From Phoronis australis (Eukaryota > Phoronida > Phoronidae): a DNA stretch of 39,313 nucleotides. How positions within the stretch are numbered: position 1 is the stretch's first letter; every line of letters begins with the position of its first letter. This document shows positions 9,916 through 20,252 of the stretch, piece after piece. Below the pieces are notes generated by a model. That model had not been told where the DNA came from and made no database searches. It saw only the letters and a program-made list of their open reading frames with translations. The translations under genes were made by a program, and so were the position numbers. Location of the stretch: NCBI GenBank assembly GCA_002633005.1, contig NMRA01000572.1, forward strand, positions 70,981 to 110,293, given 5' to 3'.

Positions 9916-10640
9916 AGATTTCGTCATGGAATAATGTATATTTATTGTTTTTGAGGATCTATACCATGGCTACCACCAGTAATGATTCTGACTCTCACAA
10001 GTTGTGGACATTCAAGTAAAAAGCCTTTTAACAATGACTAGTTAACAAATTTGGCAAGTATTTTTGTTGGCAGTGCCGCATCCTTTTTCCAAATTTGGTA
10101 GAACCTCCTGGCGTTGGTATAAAGTGCACGTTTAAATTTCTTACGAGTCACGCAATTTCTGACCTATCCCTCAGCTCAAAATTTTTGGGCAATAGCAATG
10201 AGTAAAAAGTTAAGAGAGTATCTAAAGATCTTTCAATTTTGATTGAAAACTTTTGAAGTAACAAGACTTTTTAGCACTTTTTGTGACGGCACAATTTCCA
10301 AGACTTGGCCTTTGACCCCAAGATGTTGACAATGTGCCATGGGTCAAAAGATATTTTTAGTAAGTTTAGGCTTCGTGTCATTGCAAAAATTTGACAATGT
10401 AGAGAAATGCCATAATTAGCTTATTTTTGAAAATAATTAGCAACACACAAAAAATCAAGATAATTTTGGGGGGGTCGAGTGATCTCAAAAATGGGTCTAT
10501 TTAGGAAAAAATTCAGTTATAAGAAATTCAATGTGGTTCCTGAAACTAGAGAGACTGACATTTCAGATGAGGCCATCTCAATGTTAGTATTTTTAGAATT
10601 TTTATTTTTTGTCTCTGGGTTGACCTTTTCACAGAATTCA
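9916..10640. other. No gene recognised
   Basis: AT-rich DNA between the foldback and the LINE. The 5' part of the LINE may reach into it, but no translated resemblance is visible before about 10656. Confidence 0.35.
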
Positions 10641-10655
10641 TAAGCTTTTAGAATT

Positions 10656-12110
10656 TTGTTATCAGGCATCCAAATTTTTGAGCAAATTTTAATTCAGCAA
10701 AGTTGGCATAGATATGATCTCCCAGCAAATGCATTTAATGACTTTTTACTGGCATTGGCCACAAACTTGCTGAAAAATTCAGCATGTCAACAATTCAACT
10801 CCTGCCCAAGATGCAGGAGGGAATATTTAAGTTTCAAGATACAACAAATAAAAACTTTGAACTCTGGTAGTGCCAGTGCCATCAATAGCATTGCTGCTAA
10901 ACTATTAAACTTGGCGTCTCAGCAAATAGCGGAGCCCTTTACGAATATCATGAATTAAAATTTAAAAACAGTCACAATTCCTAGAGAATGGAAGATGGCG
11001 GTTGTTACTCTTGTTTTTAAAGATGATGAAAAGCCCAGTTGCAAGAATTATAGACCAATGTCTGTCCTCACTGCAGTGTCAAAAACTCTTGAAAGGTGTG
11101 TCCGAAAGCAGCTTCACCAGTTCCTGGGCCACAATGCCCTTCTCTCAGCAGCACAGTCTGGTTTCCGCCCTTTGCATTCCACTCTGACTACAAATATTCA
11201 TGCTACTGAGTTTATCTTTAATAATATAGATCAGAGGAGGCTTACTGGTACTGTCTTTATTGACCTTAAGAAAACCATTGACACTGTGGACCATAGTATC
11301 CTATTACAGACACCAGAATCTAATGGAGTTAATGATAATGAACTCCTTTGGTTTAGAAACTACTTATACCACCGTAAACAGGCCACCAAATACGGTGGTA
11401 TTCTTTCAGACTACTCAATCGTAATAACAGGCCTATACCTCGGGGGGGGGGGTTCCATTCTGGGCTCTCTATTATTCACTATTTTTGTTAACGTCTCCCT
11501 ACTGTCCACCACAACAGTGTCTCAGTTTTATATGCTGATGACAATGCAATTATGTCCACAGCTGGATCAGTAAAAGAACTCGAAACTGCTCTAAACAATG
11601 AGCTAGCCCTTATCCACAACTGGCTGATTCAAAATAAACTCATTTTTAAGTACTTGGGCCTTATTTTACATCCCAATCTTAAATTTAATATGCACATAGA
11701 TCACATCACAAAGAAATTATCAAAGAAAATCGATGTACTTAAAAGTCTAGGCAGATTTCTTAATGTCAGTACTCTTAAGGCACTTTACTATTCTATTATT
11801 CAGCCTCATATTGATTATTGTTTACCGGTTTGGGGGCATACTAGTGACACACTTGTCAGCAAAGTCCACTCTGCCTGTTGTATATACAGATGTATAAATG
11901 GCTTGGCTCCAGCATATCTCAGCTGAATATTCAATAGCAGTCAAGCTGTATATTCTACATGTTTTTCATATGTTTCTTTTAAAAAAATTAAAACCGAGAC
12001 CAGCAAGAGATCTTTTATGCTGCTGCTACAATATGGAATTCTCTTAGCCCAGAAATTTAACGGTCCAATTCAAAACTTAATATTACAAAGTGGCTGTAAT
12101 TAACATAACC
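10656..12110 (+). pseudogene. Reverse transcriptase (LINE ORF2) pseudogene
   Basis: The product would copy LINE RNA into DNA at the insertion site. Visible in order: a pre-RT segment (AAKLLNLASQQIAEPFTNIM), a stop at about 10956, then TIPREWKMAVVTLVF, NYRPMSVLTAVSKTLERCV, SGFRPLHSTLT, and the first catalytic block as FIDLKKTIDTVDHSILL (Ile where most relatives have Phe/Tyr). A G-run at about 11442-11451 distorts the usual GxPQGSILG block into LGGGGSILG. The YADD catalytic box is intact at about 11531-11542 but in another frame. After NWLIQNKLIF the sequence jumps to KYLGLILHP, a loss of some tens of residues. Another gap follows PVWGHTSDTLVSKV before CINGLAPAYLS. Frameshifted remains of a RSF...WNSL block lie at 12010-12050. 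Clearly dead. Confidence 0.85.
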
Positions 12111-12420
12111 TTTTTATACCCTACCTGTCTTAATCATGTCATTTTTCTCATTGTCATAAATACTCTCACTGTTTAGAGTCATCTCTTTTTTATTTCATTT
12201 CTCTTAGTAAAATTTTCACCATTCTTCGTCATTTATTTATTGTCTTAATTCTCAACCTGTTTTAATTGTATCTTTGTCACATATATTTAATTTTTGTTAT
12301 ATTACTTCATTGTATTATATTACTGTTTTTGTTGTTGCGGGCAAGTTTGGAAATCAGTATTATCACTGAAAAGGTCACCCTCATTTTAAATATCACAATA
12401 AATAAATAAAATAAAGAAAG
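10656..12420 (+). mobile_element. 5'-truncated CR1/L2-like LINE with internal deletions and an AATA/TAAA tail
   Basis: It contains the pre-RT and reverse-transcriptase regions and the C-terminal domain of a non-LTR retrotransposon ORF2, then a 3' UTR ending in CACAATAAATAAATAAAATA (12394-12413). No apurinic endonuclease domain is present, so the copy is truncated at its 5' end. A short solo piece of the same 3' end lies at 19534-19580. The clade is judged from motif wording (NYRPMSVL, SGFRPLHST, DTVDHSILL) and is not certain. Confidence 0.85.
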
Positions 12421-13934
12421 CCCGAGATGTCGTCATAGTAGGACAAAAACTACTGCGTACTGTTTTCAAGCCGATGTAAGACCTTTGCATGTTGCAAAAG
12501 TTGGCGACTGGTGCATTATTAGACTAGTGCATTATTAGATTGCTTTTCACTTAAGCGTGTTGTTAGTAATGTGTCAGTTCACTTTCAGATTTTTCATGCC
12601 TCCACCCAGCAGGTCTTGACTTTATATTCATACAAGTTTCATGATGGGTGAGGTTTTCTTTAAAGTTTACACGCATAGATTCCTAATCGTCATTATTTTT
12701 ACGATAGCCTTCATACAGCTAGCTAACTTGCCTTCAAACAGCTAGCAAGCCTGGGTTAGCAGGATTGACAATGACAATGTCATTAGGCCCTATATGATCA
12801 TTGTCCGATTCAGCGACATTGTCAATCTGTCAACAAGAACAATGTCATATATTAAAACTGAACCACACAACCACACCAACAAACAATCCTCCAAGACCAC
12901 TCACCGTTTTCAAAGTGAACCTTTCGTTTTCTTATAGTCGAGTTCATTTTCAAATGAGACCCCTCTAGCACTACAGGCTGCTCTGAACTGAAGCAGACAG
13001 CACGCACTGTCCAGAGTCTTGAAATAACTGCAGCGCTCTTCTATCTTCTATCGAACTATTTCGTCAAATGCTTTTGCCGATAGGTGTCGGACTGTGTTTG
13101 CTCAAAGCTGAGCTCAAAGATAGTCACCAGGCGAGACCGGCTCATCTTACAAAGTAAATCACTTATTATCAAACGAATATCTTTACTTCGTATTTCAATA
13201 TTCAACTTGAAACTTAGCAGCTAGTTATAAATGAACGCCTGTCCTTCAGATATTGATACTCTAAGTCGTGGCTATAGGTCACAGCTAAAGGACTATTTTT
13301 CATATCTCGACTCAAAATTGCATAAAAATTCCAATCTTTTTGAAACCTTATACTCCATTGTCTCTGCTCCATTAAAATTTTCACACAAGTAGAAGTTTCT
13401 AAACTGACATCAGTTTAAACAATAAAATACACACAATAGCTTCTGAACTTGGCGAAGAGAAATTATAGATTTCCGGTTATGATTACTCCGCCGGGTACTT
13501 GTTCAAAGATTGTTATAGTTAATTGATGGACAGTTTTGTTTATTGGTTAATTCAATTAATCAAAGGTCTGAGAAAAAGAATTGTTTTACTAGCGTATTGA
13601 TATAATTCAATATTTCGCTGTCTCAATAGGAGTCTATCATGAGTATCAGTTAAGGACTATATTCTGACCCAAGGATTTTTGACATATAACTGCTGACCTT
13701 CCGTGTAAATAGACGGTGCATTTCGGTTGACGTTTGGTTGTCCTGAAGGGATAGAATGAGAAATTATTCAGCCAAAGTTTTTGAGATGTGGAGATGAAAT
13801 GGGTTGTTGCACGGGGAGATGTTTCCTGATTACCGTATGCTTTCTTCTGTTGGTAAGTTTCATCGAAATTTGTAGTTAATTCTGTTATAATCATATTAAA
13901 AATATATAAATCTAGTGAGTCGCAGGCGTTCTTA
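12421..13934. other. No gene recognised; one short inverted repeat
   Basis: GATTGACAATG (12763-12773) and its inverse CATTGTCAATC (12817-12827) can form a stem with a 43-base loop. Otherwise unremarkable. A 132-codon minus-strand open frame (13646-14044) runs into the repeat that follows and has no recognisable family. Confidence 0.4.
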
Positions 13935-14620
13935 CTCAGACAATGTAGACCACCCCATCGTCTCTTCTGGCACAGCCAGTAGAGACGGTGGAGCTTCTTT
14001 TGGAGCTTCATACGCCGGTGGATTTTCGGCGAATCATGCCTCACACTGACTAAAACATCAAAGTCACGTTGTTATAAATACATTTTGCGCATAGAGGGAC
14101 ACCGGCTTTGGAGGCGGTCGATGTATAATTCTAACTCATTATAGTAGGCCTACTCCCGTTATCAAACTTTGTCTTCGAGCAGTCCTTCATTAAGTTCCCA
14201 AAATCGGTAATTCGCCATTTTTACAGTGCGCACACCAGGGGACATGACGTCATACCACCTGTGGCGTGCACGGTTAAAAATGGCAAATTACCAATTTTGG
14301 GAACTCAACGAGGAATGGACTTGAAGAGAAAAGTTTGATAGCGGGAGTATTTCGTCGAGTTGGAAGGAATGGAATACATCGACGGCCTCCTAAGGTGTCC
14401 CTCTATTCCTTACTAGTAGACAGTGACCACTGTCTCTAGCTGGCACAGTAGAGATGGTGTAGCTCCTATAGGTACTTCATATGCCGGAAGCTTTTTGGTG
14501 AATTTTACCTCCCACTTTTTGAAAAATCTAAGTCACGTTGTTATAAGTACCTTTTAGGCATAGAGGGTCACCATAGGAGTTCATTGATGTCTTTAATTCT
14601 TTCCAACTCGAACAAATATT
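13935..14620. repeat. Direct duplication (~480 bp period) flanking a palindromic element
   Basis: The block at 13938-14103 (TGGCACAG, TAGAGAC/TAGAGAT, GGTGGAGCT, CTTCATA-GCCGG, AAGTCACGTTGTTATAA, GCATAGAGGG) recurs at 14417-14573 with substitutions. The palindrome 14091-14406 sits between the two copies and shares its end sequence (ATAGAGGGACACC) with the right end of the repeat block. Confidence 0.75.
14091..14406. mobile_element. 316-bp palindromic (foldback) MITE centred on TGACGTCA
   Basis: Two arms of about 158 bp are near-perfect reverse complements. Matching pairs include ATAGAGGGACACC with GGTGTCCCTCTAT, TTCCCAAAATCGGTAATTCG with its counterpart TTACCAATTTTGGGAA, and GTGCGCACACCAGGGGACAT with the right-arm inverse. 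The symmetry axis lies between 14248 and 14249, inside TGACGTCA (14245-14252), the palindromic CRE/ATF motif. No loop separates the arms. Confidence 0.9.
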
Positions 14621-16214
14621 CCAGGCCCGTAGCCAGCATTGCGCGGGGTGTGGTTCGAATTTCTAGAAAGGTGGACCTTTTGTAAATGTCGACACTTGAG
14701 TTTTTGGTGAGGCGCTTGACGCAGTTTAATTATGGGGAAGGGAAATCTGTATCCATGGCAACAATGGCTCTCAGCTCTATGTTCCTGAGATAAGATGGAA
14801 TTTGTAATACCAGAAATGAGGATGTCGCGACAGTTGCTCGCAAACAACAGGAACCAAGTTCGGATGTATTGATCCATAAATACAGCCTAATGTTCTCGTG
14901 TTACCTCCTGCTAAACTTTCAAATCGGGCTTTTTTAAATGAATGATTACACCTCATTACATACTCGGACAGAAATATTTAGTCGGAGAATGACTGACGTA
15001 ATTTTTCCTCTGATAGTATTTTTGTTAAAAGTTCCTTACATCTCTGGAATTGGAAACAGCCCACTATTCCGAAGGTTAACTATTCCAAAGGTTCACTACT
15101 CCGAAAATGTCTAAAATTTTTAATTCAGGTGTAAGTATTGTACTTTTATATGCACTATACCGACAACAATACACATGAAGATCTGTTGCGGTTTGGTCGA
15201 GCTTCTCTCACCGGGTGCCATTTTGAGGAAGTTAGGTGAAATCACATCTGTTGATGAACAAAAGTCCAAGGGACACAAATCTTACAATTACTGCCTGATA
15301 TCTTCCTATGCTATTTTGCAAGTGACACAGGCCAGGTCACACGCTTCCCTCAGTCTCGTGCTTGTCTTTGCCTAACTCACCTGACTCGATTGAAATAGTT
15401 TGTGGTTATTGTGCACCCGGTGAGAAAGTTAACAGCCACCAAGAAAGTAGAGTTAGAATTCTTGACAAAAGTCATCTTAATTCTTGTAGACATGCTTTCG
15501 CTGAAGAAAGCAAGCACTTCATAATTTTAAGTGTAAAGTGTATTTTTGACAATGTGGAAACCTCTTAGTCGGTGAGCAAATTTCACTTACCACCTGTTTA
15601 AAATACACGGGACGAAATTAGTTCAGAATGCGATGGGAAGTATTGTAGCCCCTATTTAGCCAACCAAGGGGCTACGTGTTGCCTAATCTCCTAAGTGAAT
15701 GGGAATTGCCACTTTGTCACGGAAGGTCATGACATTGACATCTCCACTCTTAGTCGCCAGGAGAAAAATCGCGACTACATCCGTAAGCAAACCCCCATTG
15801 CCGGTGTGAGTTGCGATGACAATGTACTCTTGAGTTCCGAATAGTCATATCAAAACGATCAACTTTTTCAGACTCGTTTTCCGGTCTATATGACGCTTAT
15901 TCGGGTCTCTACATTTATTAATTTTCTAACTTTTTTCCGCTCTCCACGATTATTTGTTTCAGCAAGTTCTCAATTTTTGTTTCATTCTTTACAAATTTGT
16001 TACTCCAAAACTTAGCTATAGACACCGGGTATCGTACCTTGGCCGTAAGACGTGGTTATTTCGCTCTTAATTCGCTCTAAACCTCTAGACCACGAGACAC
16101 TCGGTTCAGATTTCGTAATTTAGAAGAGCTATATACTACTCCGCGTTACACACGGAAGTCACATGTCATACACATTAAAAGATTTTATTCGCTAAAATAT
16201 ACAACTGTACGTTT
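14621..16214. other. No gene recognised; a short tandem repeat at 15064-15107
   Basis: Three imperfect 16-bp units of the form CTATTCCGAAGGTTAA/CTACTCCGAAAATG lie near 15064-15107. Open frames at 14593-14877 (minus), 15175-15375 and 15362-15568 show no family features. Confidence 0.35.
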
Positions 16215-16720
16215 CAAAGCGTAAAATAATCGGACTCCCAAGCAACGGTTTACGTAGCGGCCTTCTGTTGGACGGCCAGAATGTTATTTTGGACGGTTTC
16301 GACAGGATCGGTCAGAATTAAGAAAGTGTTGGCAAAATTTAAAAAGCTTGAAATGATTACCACTTCTCTTAATATTTTGCTGGTCGGCAGTCGCTCAAAG
16401 AAATAGGCCATCAGTAATTTCAGAAATGATGAATTTATTGCACAAAAAGTGCATTTTTCAATATTCCGCGTGCCCCGTGACACAGACCGGTGTTACCGGC
16501 AGCTCAACGTACATATGAATAAAAACGCTTTCGACGAGCTTTTGTTGGGTGATCCAATATTTATGATTGCACCCTGTGAAAAACTGGCAAGCCGTACCAA
16601 GTCTTCACTGTGTCTGTCCCCGAAGTTTGGGTTTCTGGGGGAGTAATTCCGGGATTTTGCACAGCCAGTGTCATCTGCGGTTTTCGTCATTATTGACATG
16701 CGCATTTTACATGCTTAATC
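16215..16720 (-). repeat. Copy A of an unnamed dispersed repeat
   Basis: Read on the minus strand, the blocks are, in order: AATGCGCATGTCAA; a GGAATTACTCCCCCAGAAACC block; an ACGGCTTGCCAGTTTTT block; and an AACATTCTGGCCGTCCAACA / GAAGGCCGCTACGTAAAC block. All four recur in the same order on the plus strand at 32835-33410. The last recurs alone at about 22240-22290. Probably an old non-autonomous transposon or transposon end. Confidence 0.6.
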
Positions 16721-17790
16721 ATGCCTTCTGCCGCGCAAAGGCCTAAAGAATTTGAGGATTATTTTACAAACCGAGAGACGTTCCAGATACAGACATTGAT
16801 TCAGATACTGGTACGACAAATAATCCAGCTACAGTTACGGACCGTGGTGATAACGCGGCAGGTCGACGAAGCTCAAATACCCGTGCAGTTAATGAACGGT
16901 GCCGAACCTTTCAATCAACCTAGGAACCAGGTTCCTAAACAAAGTACCAACAAGTTGCCGACAACACTGGGACATCGGCATTTTTACAATTCGCTCCAAA
17001 CTTGAGAATAGATTGTTTTTATGAACAGGAAGAATGGACCTGTGACAGTCTTGAAAATGACATAGTTGCTAACGTTTGACAATCCAGTTGATATCTATTG
17101 AAATTCATTTCTACTTGCTCTCCGGTCCAAATAAATGGAAAAGCGCACGTGAATCGGTTTGTTTATTATACCTAATTAGATATTCAAGATGGTGGACGTA
17201 GTTGTGGTCGTGGACTCGAATGTTTTGCAATTCTGCAAGAAATCTCAATTTCTGGCCGTGTAAAATTTTGGATGTACCGACTTTTTGACATCGAATTCTG
17301 ACGAACATTCCGAGGGTATTGACTATGAACGTTGTGCAAGACATGAGATTGAGAGAAACAAAGGCTCGACTATCAGGAATATGTATGATAAAAATGTGAC
17401 TCGTTTTTACCAAGACACTTTATTGTCTTTATTCAGTCTGTCGGCTTCAAGGAAGGCTGGACGTTGCTGCTGAAATCTTTACCTCCTTGTTATAATTTTT
17501 GGACTTAGTCGACATTGGCATCTCTAGTATGAATGTCACATTCTTTTTTGAGTAAAATGATGACGCATACTGTTTGAAATACATCTATATAGACTTCCAT
17601 TTAAAGTTATTGAATAAACAAATGGTCTTTTGTTTTAGCAATGACACTTTATTCCACTTCACTGTACTATGTTATGGCATGTGTGGACACACCACTGCAA
17701 TAACTTAACTATGCTAATGTTCAATTTAAAAGTTTTTCTTTGAAGCAATTACTTATAGCGGTGGTAAGTCAGACAGAATATGCTTCTTTG
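16721..17790. other. No supported gene; two weak coding-like stretches
   Basis: A 94-codon frame beginning MPSAAQRPKEFEDYFTNRE (16721) starts just outside repeat copy A, and a second frame at 17285-17473 contains DYERCARHEIERNKGS. Both have charged, transposase-like composition, but I see no diagnostic motif. They may be remains of one mobile-element gene. Confidence 0.2.
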
Positions 17791-18255
17791 CATTATTATT
17801 CCAATCCCATCTACATCATTATTAGATTTTGCACTTCCTATTATTTCCATCTACCGTTACTAGATTTTACGATAATTTGTAATCAATGTTATTATTCCAG
17901 TCTATATTATTTTTAATTTTCCACAAATTTCCCGTCTATACCATTATTCCTTAGAATTAGCTGTTTTGCATTATTATTCTCTTCTATATCATTATTAGAT
18001 TTTACATAAATTTGTAACCAATATTATTATTCCAGTCTATACTACGTTTAAATTTCCAAAAATTTGCCGTCTATATCATTATTCCATTCTAAACTATGAT
18101 TAATTTTTTTTTGACAATTTCCGGTCTATACTATTATTCTACTTTTCTAGTGGCAAAAATGTTGGGTCTATACTATTATTAGAGTCTCTACTATTATTAA
18201 AAATCATGAAATTTTCCAGTCTATACTATTATTGCTGTCTCTACTACTATTCGGA
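17791..18255. repeat. Degenerate AT-rich tandem array built on a TCTATACTATTATT motif
   Basis: Many variants of CCAGTCTATACTATTATT, TAGATTTTAC and ATTTGTAA-CAAT follow one another. A longer order is visible: TAGATTTTAC at 17861 and 17997 gives a 136-bp period. Sparse relatives occur near 15875-15950. Confidence 0.65.
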
Positions 18256-18686
18256 ACTCCAGAGTACAAAAGTTAGCTAATTAGCACTGTCGATGATAAT
18301 AGATATATAAAAACAAATACGGATTGCATGGTTTCAGTCAGATTACACGCTTCGATTCCACGTTTTCAAATTTCCCGCACTTAGCCAGACCGTTTCGTAA
18401 CCTTCCGTGATGAACAGGCAATTGTCGATATCCATCCATTACTCATCAGGTAATTCGGCATGGTACTTGGCTTTGAACCAACTCACGTGAATGACTTAGG
18501 AGATGTGACACGTCAGCCTGTTAGAAAGATTTTTGTGCTTTGGCTGCGAATTTGTTGCGAACTCGCTGGAGCAAGACCCTGTAAATGCAATCAGAAGAGA
18601 GAACAGTTGTTCATGATTTGTTGAACCCAATTTATGTAAATTTCTTGACATTTGTGTTTGATATGGACGACTGAAGTGAAGCACCA
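18256..18686. other. No gene recognised
   Basis: Spacer between the AT-rich array and the first TTAA transposon. No motif or splice-bounded frame is seen. Confidence 0.35.
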
Positions 18687-18732
18687 ATAATAATAATAAA
18701 CTTTATTTATAGAGAATAAAATACAATATTAT
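18687..18732. repeat. AATAATAATAATAAACTTTATTT tail-like repeat
   Basis: An (AAT)n run passes into AAACTTTATTTATAGAG, a common retrotransposon-tail style in invertebrates. It ends directly at the TTAA of the neighbouring transposon. Confidence 0.4.
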
Positions 18733-18980
18733 TTAAAGGAGAAGGCAACCTTTTTTCATGTCACTTTCAGTAAAAATATGGTTCATTGATTATCCCAGAC
18801 AAATTTTTCAGTTAATAAAGACTTCCCGTAATTTTATTAATTATTTCTGCCTTTACTCCGGAAGGGATGTTTAGGGGGTTAAGAATTTCCCGTCATTTTG
18901 TTTTCATATAGTATGACTGTGTGACCTGTCCGGTGTGATAAATTCGGTTGTTGTTTGCGTTTGTTTACGAGTCAGTCAAC

Positions 18981-19335
18981 ATGCCGCACGGTTGCTGCGT
19001 ACCGGGGTGTACTCATTACCGCCTCGAGCACTTTGGGTATGCCATTACACCGCTTTCCGAAAGATGGCACGCTTCACCGTACTTGGCTCGTTTGTGTGCA
19101 GAACGCAGCGCCACCGTCCACGCAACCTAGAAAGCACTGGAGAATTTTCATATATGTGGCAACTGGCAAGCATTTTCTGCCGTTGGATTACGAAAGAGAT
19201 ATTGTACGCAGAATTGATGAATGTTCCTGCAAAACGACGCCTGAAGAAGGGTGCCATACTGTAGCTGTTGATTCCCGGTAGTGCCCCGTCGCTACGTCCG
19301 AGAAGTGCATTTTTGAAACGAGTAGCCTCACGAGC
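18981..19335 (+). pseudogene. THAP-domain (transposase N-terminus) pseudogene of element 1
   Basis: THAP domains are C2CH zinc-coordinating DNA-binding modules found at the N-terminus of several transposases, where they recognise the transposon ends. From ATG 18981 one frame reads MPHGCCVPGCTHYRL. A second frame continues LGMPLHRFPKDGTLHRTWL, with the invariant Trp kept, and later GKHFLPLDYERD. A third gives VPAKRRLKKGAIL. These pieces line up in order with the intact frame of element 2 (28345 downward), so at least two frameshifts have occurred. The C-x2-H part is damaged too, because the Cys of CGKH is replaced (TGKH). Confidence 0.8.
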
Positions 19336-19533
19336 TATGGCCTTTGACTGCAGGCTACTGTGACCCATGCCTCCGAATGTACCCCAGAGCGTGCACTTTG
19401 GGGAACTAGCTGTGCTTCACCCTGTGCTGGGCTTGTTTCCAGCCCACAGCTTGTAAGCAGCTCTGCAGCGATGTTGAGTAGTGGCAAATTGGACAGCTGA
19501 GGGCCCCCATGGAAGGGAGTGTAAACTGATGGG

Positions 19534-19580
19534 GCTACCCTCATTTTAAATATTACATTAATGAATAAATAAATAAAAAA
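19534..19580 (+). mobile_element. Solo LINE 3' end nested in TTAA transposon 1
   Basis: CTACCCTCATTTTAAATATT followed by ACATTAATGAATAAATAAAT matches 12376-12413, the last bases and tail of the LINE at 10656-12420. It interrupts the region between the THAP relic and the zinc-knuckle relic; element 2 lacks it. A very short 5'-truncated insertion is the simplest reading. Confidence 0.65.
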
Positions 19581-19623
19581 GGGCAGGATAGTCCGTCGTC
19601 TAATGATCAGGTTGGTAAGACAA

Positions 19624-19745
19624 AATTTGATAAGTTTACTCTGGACTTGACTAAGGTGTTGGAGCTAATTAGAAGGTGCCATGTGTGTGGCGAGGGAGTC
19701 ACATGGCTGGACGTAAGCAGTTTGGATGTTCAGGTCACCACCAGT
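19624..19745 (+). pseudogene. Transposase-like CxxC segment of element 1 (truncated)
   Basis: The frame reads FDKFTLDLTKVLELIRRCHV, then CGEGVTWLDVSSLDVQVTTSG, and stops making sense where the antisense P2X7-like relic begins. It matches element 2 (VLELFRRCQMCGEGV). The R-x-C-x-x-C-G core is the first half of a zinc-binding segment that in element 2 continues with W-x-C-x-x-G-H. The DDE catalytic region of a full transposase is absent. Confidence 0.65.
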
Positions 19746-19913
19746 GGAAACAGCATAGGCATTCCATTGAGGCATAACAGTGCACACCTTGCACACCTTG
19801 CACTTGCACCAAGACGTCCCACCACATCTGCCCTCAGTCGCTGCCTCTTCATCCCTCTCAAAAGCAGTCTGTATCCTACCTCACTATACTCGGGCTCAAA
19901 CACATATCCACCT
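19745..19913 (-). pseudogene. P2X7 ballast-like gene, N-terminal relic, element 1
   Basis: On the minus strand the relic starts with GGYVFEPEYSE (19913 down) and, after frameshifts, reads TSWCKCKVCKVCTVMP (around 19816-19770). This matches GGYMFEPEYNEAEY and TSWCKCTVCVVMPT in element 2. A 9-bp tandem duplication (AAGGTGTGC twice) inserts KVC. W-C-x-C-x2-C...MP is the opening signature of the cysteine-rich cytosolic domain known from vertebrate P2X7 and from stand-alone invertebrate proteins. The rest is deleted at the junction with the transposase relic. Confidence 0.65.
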
Positions 19914-20252
19914 ACTGCTAATACAAGCTAAAAGATTTCTTAATCCAGCGTAATTGAGTTATCTAACAACCTAGCTTGTCGTAGAATACTCGTCGTTGGG
20001 AAGTGGTGACAACAATTTTAGGAAACCAACACAAAAACAACAGTAAAACAGATCCTTGCAGTTAACTAGAACGCACAAGGAAACAAAATAGCGGGAAATT
20101 CTTAACCCACTAAATGTCACTTGTGATCCGAAGTAGTGCCTGACTAATTAATAAAATTACAGGGAGCTTTAATTAACTGAAGCATGTCTGGGATAATCAG
20201 TGAACCATATTTTTATTAGCAATGACATGAAAAAGGTTGCCTACACCTTTAA

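Larger units (their letters stand above)
18737..20248 (+). mobile_element. TTAA transposon 1 (Kolobok-like), internally deleted, 1512 bp
   Basis: The element starts AGGAGAAGGCAACC and ends GGTTGCCTACACCT. Both ends are flanked by TTAA (18733-18736 and 20249-20252), the expected target-site duplication of Kolobok or piggyBac-type elements. The inverted repeats extend inward for about 150 bp (18737-18895 and 20085-20248), sharing TTTTTTCATGTCA, TATCCCAGACA and GTAATTTTATTAATTA-type blocks. The THAP content favours Kolobok. Inside, a plus-strand THAP/transposase relic and a minus-strand P2X7-like relic converge. A LINE 3'-end piece is nested at 19534-19580. Confidence 0.85.

Noticed and set aside
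13646-14044. 132-codon minus-strand open frame
   Set aside because: It runs through the duplicated block next to the palindrome, has no recognisable domain, and the second copy of the block does not keep the frame open.
16721-17005. 94-codon frame MPSAAQRPKEFEDYF...
   Set aside because: Suggestive charged N-terminus, but no diagnostic motif and an apparent frame change after NRET; left unassigned.
18737-20248. piggyBac assignment based on TTAA
   Set aside because: TTAA is shared, but piggyBac ends usually begin with CCC and the transposase lacks a THAP domain; the AGG ends and THAP relic fit Kolobok better.
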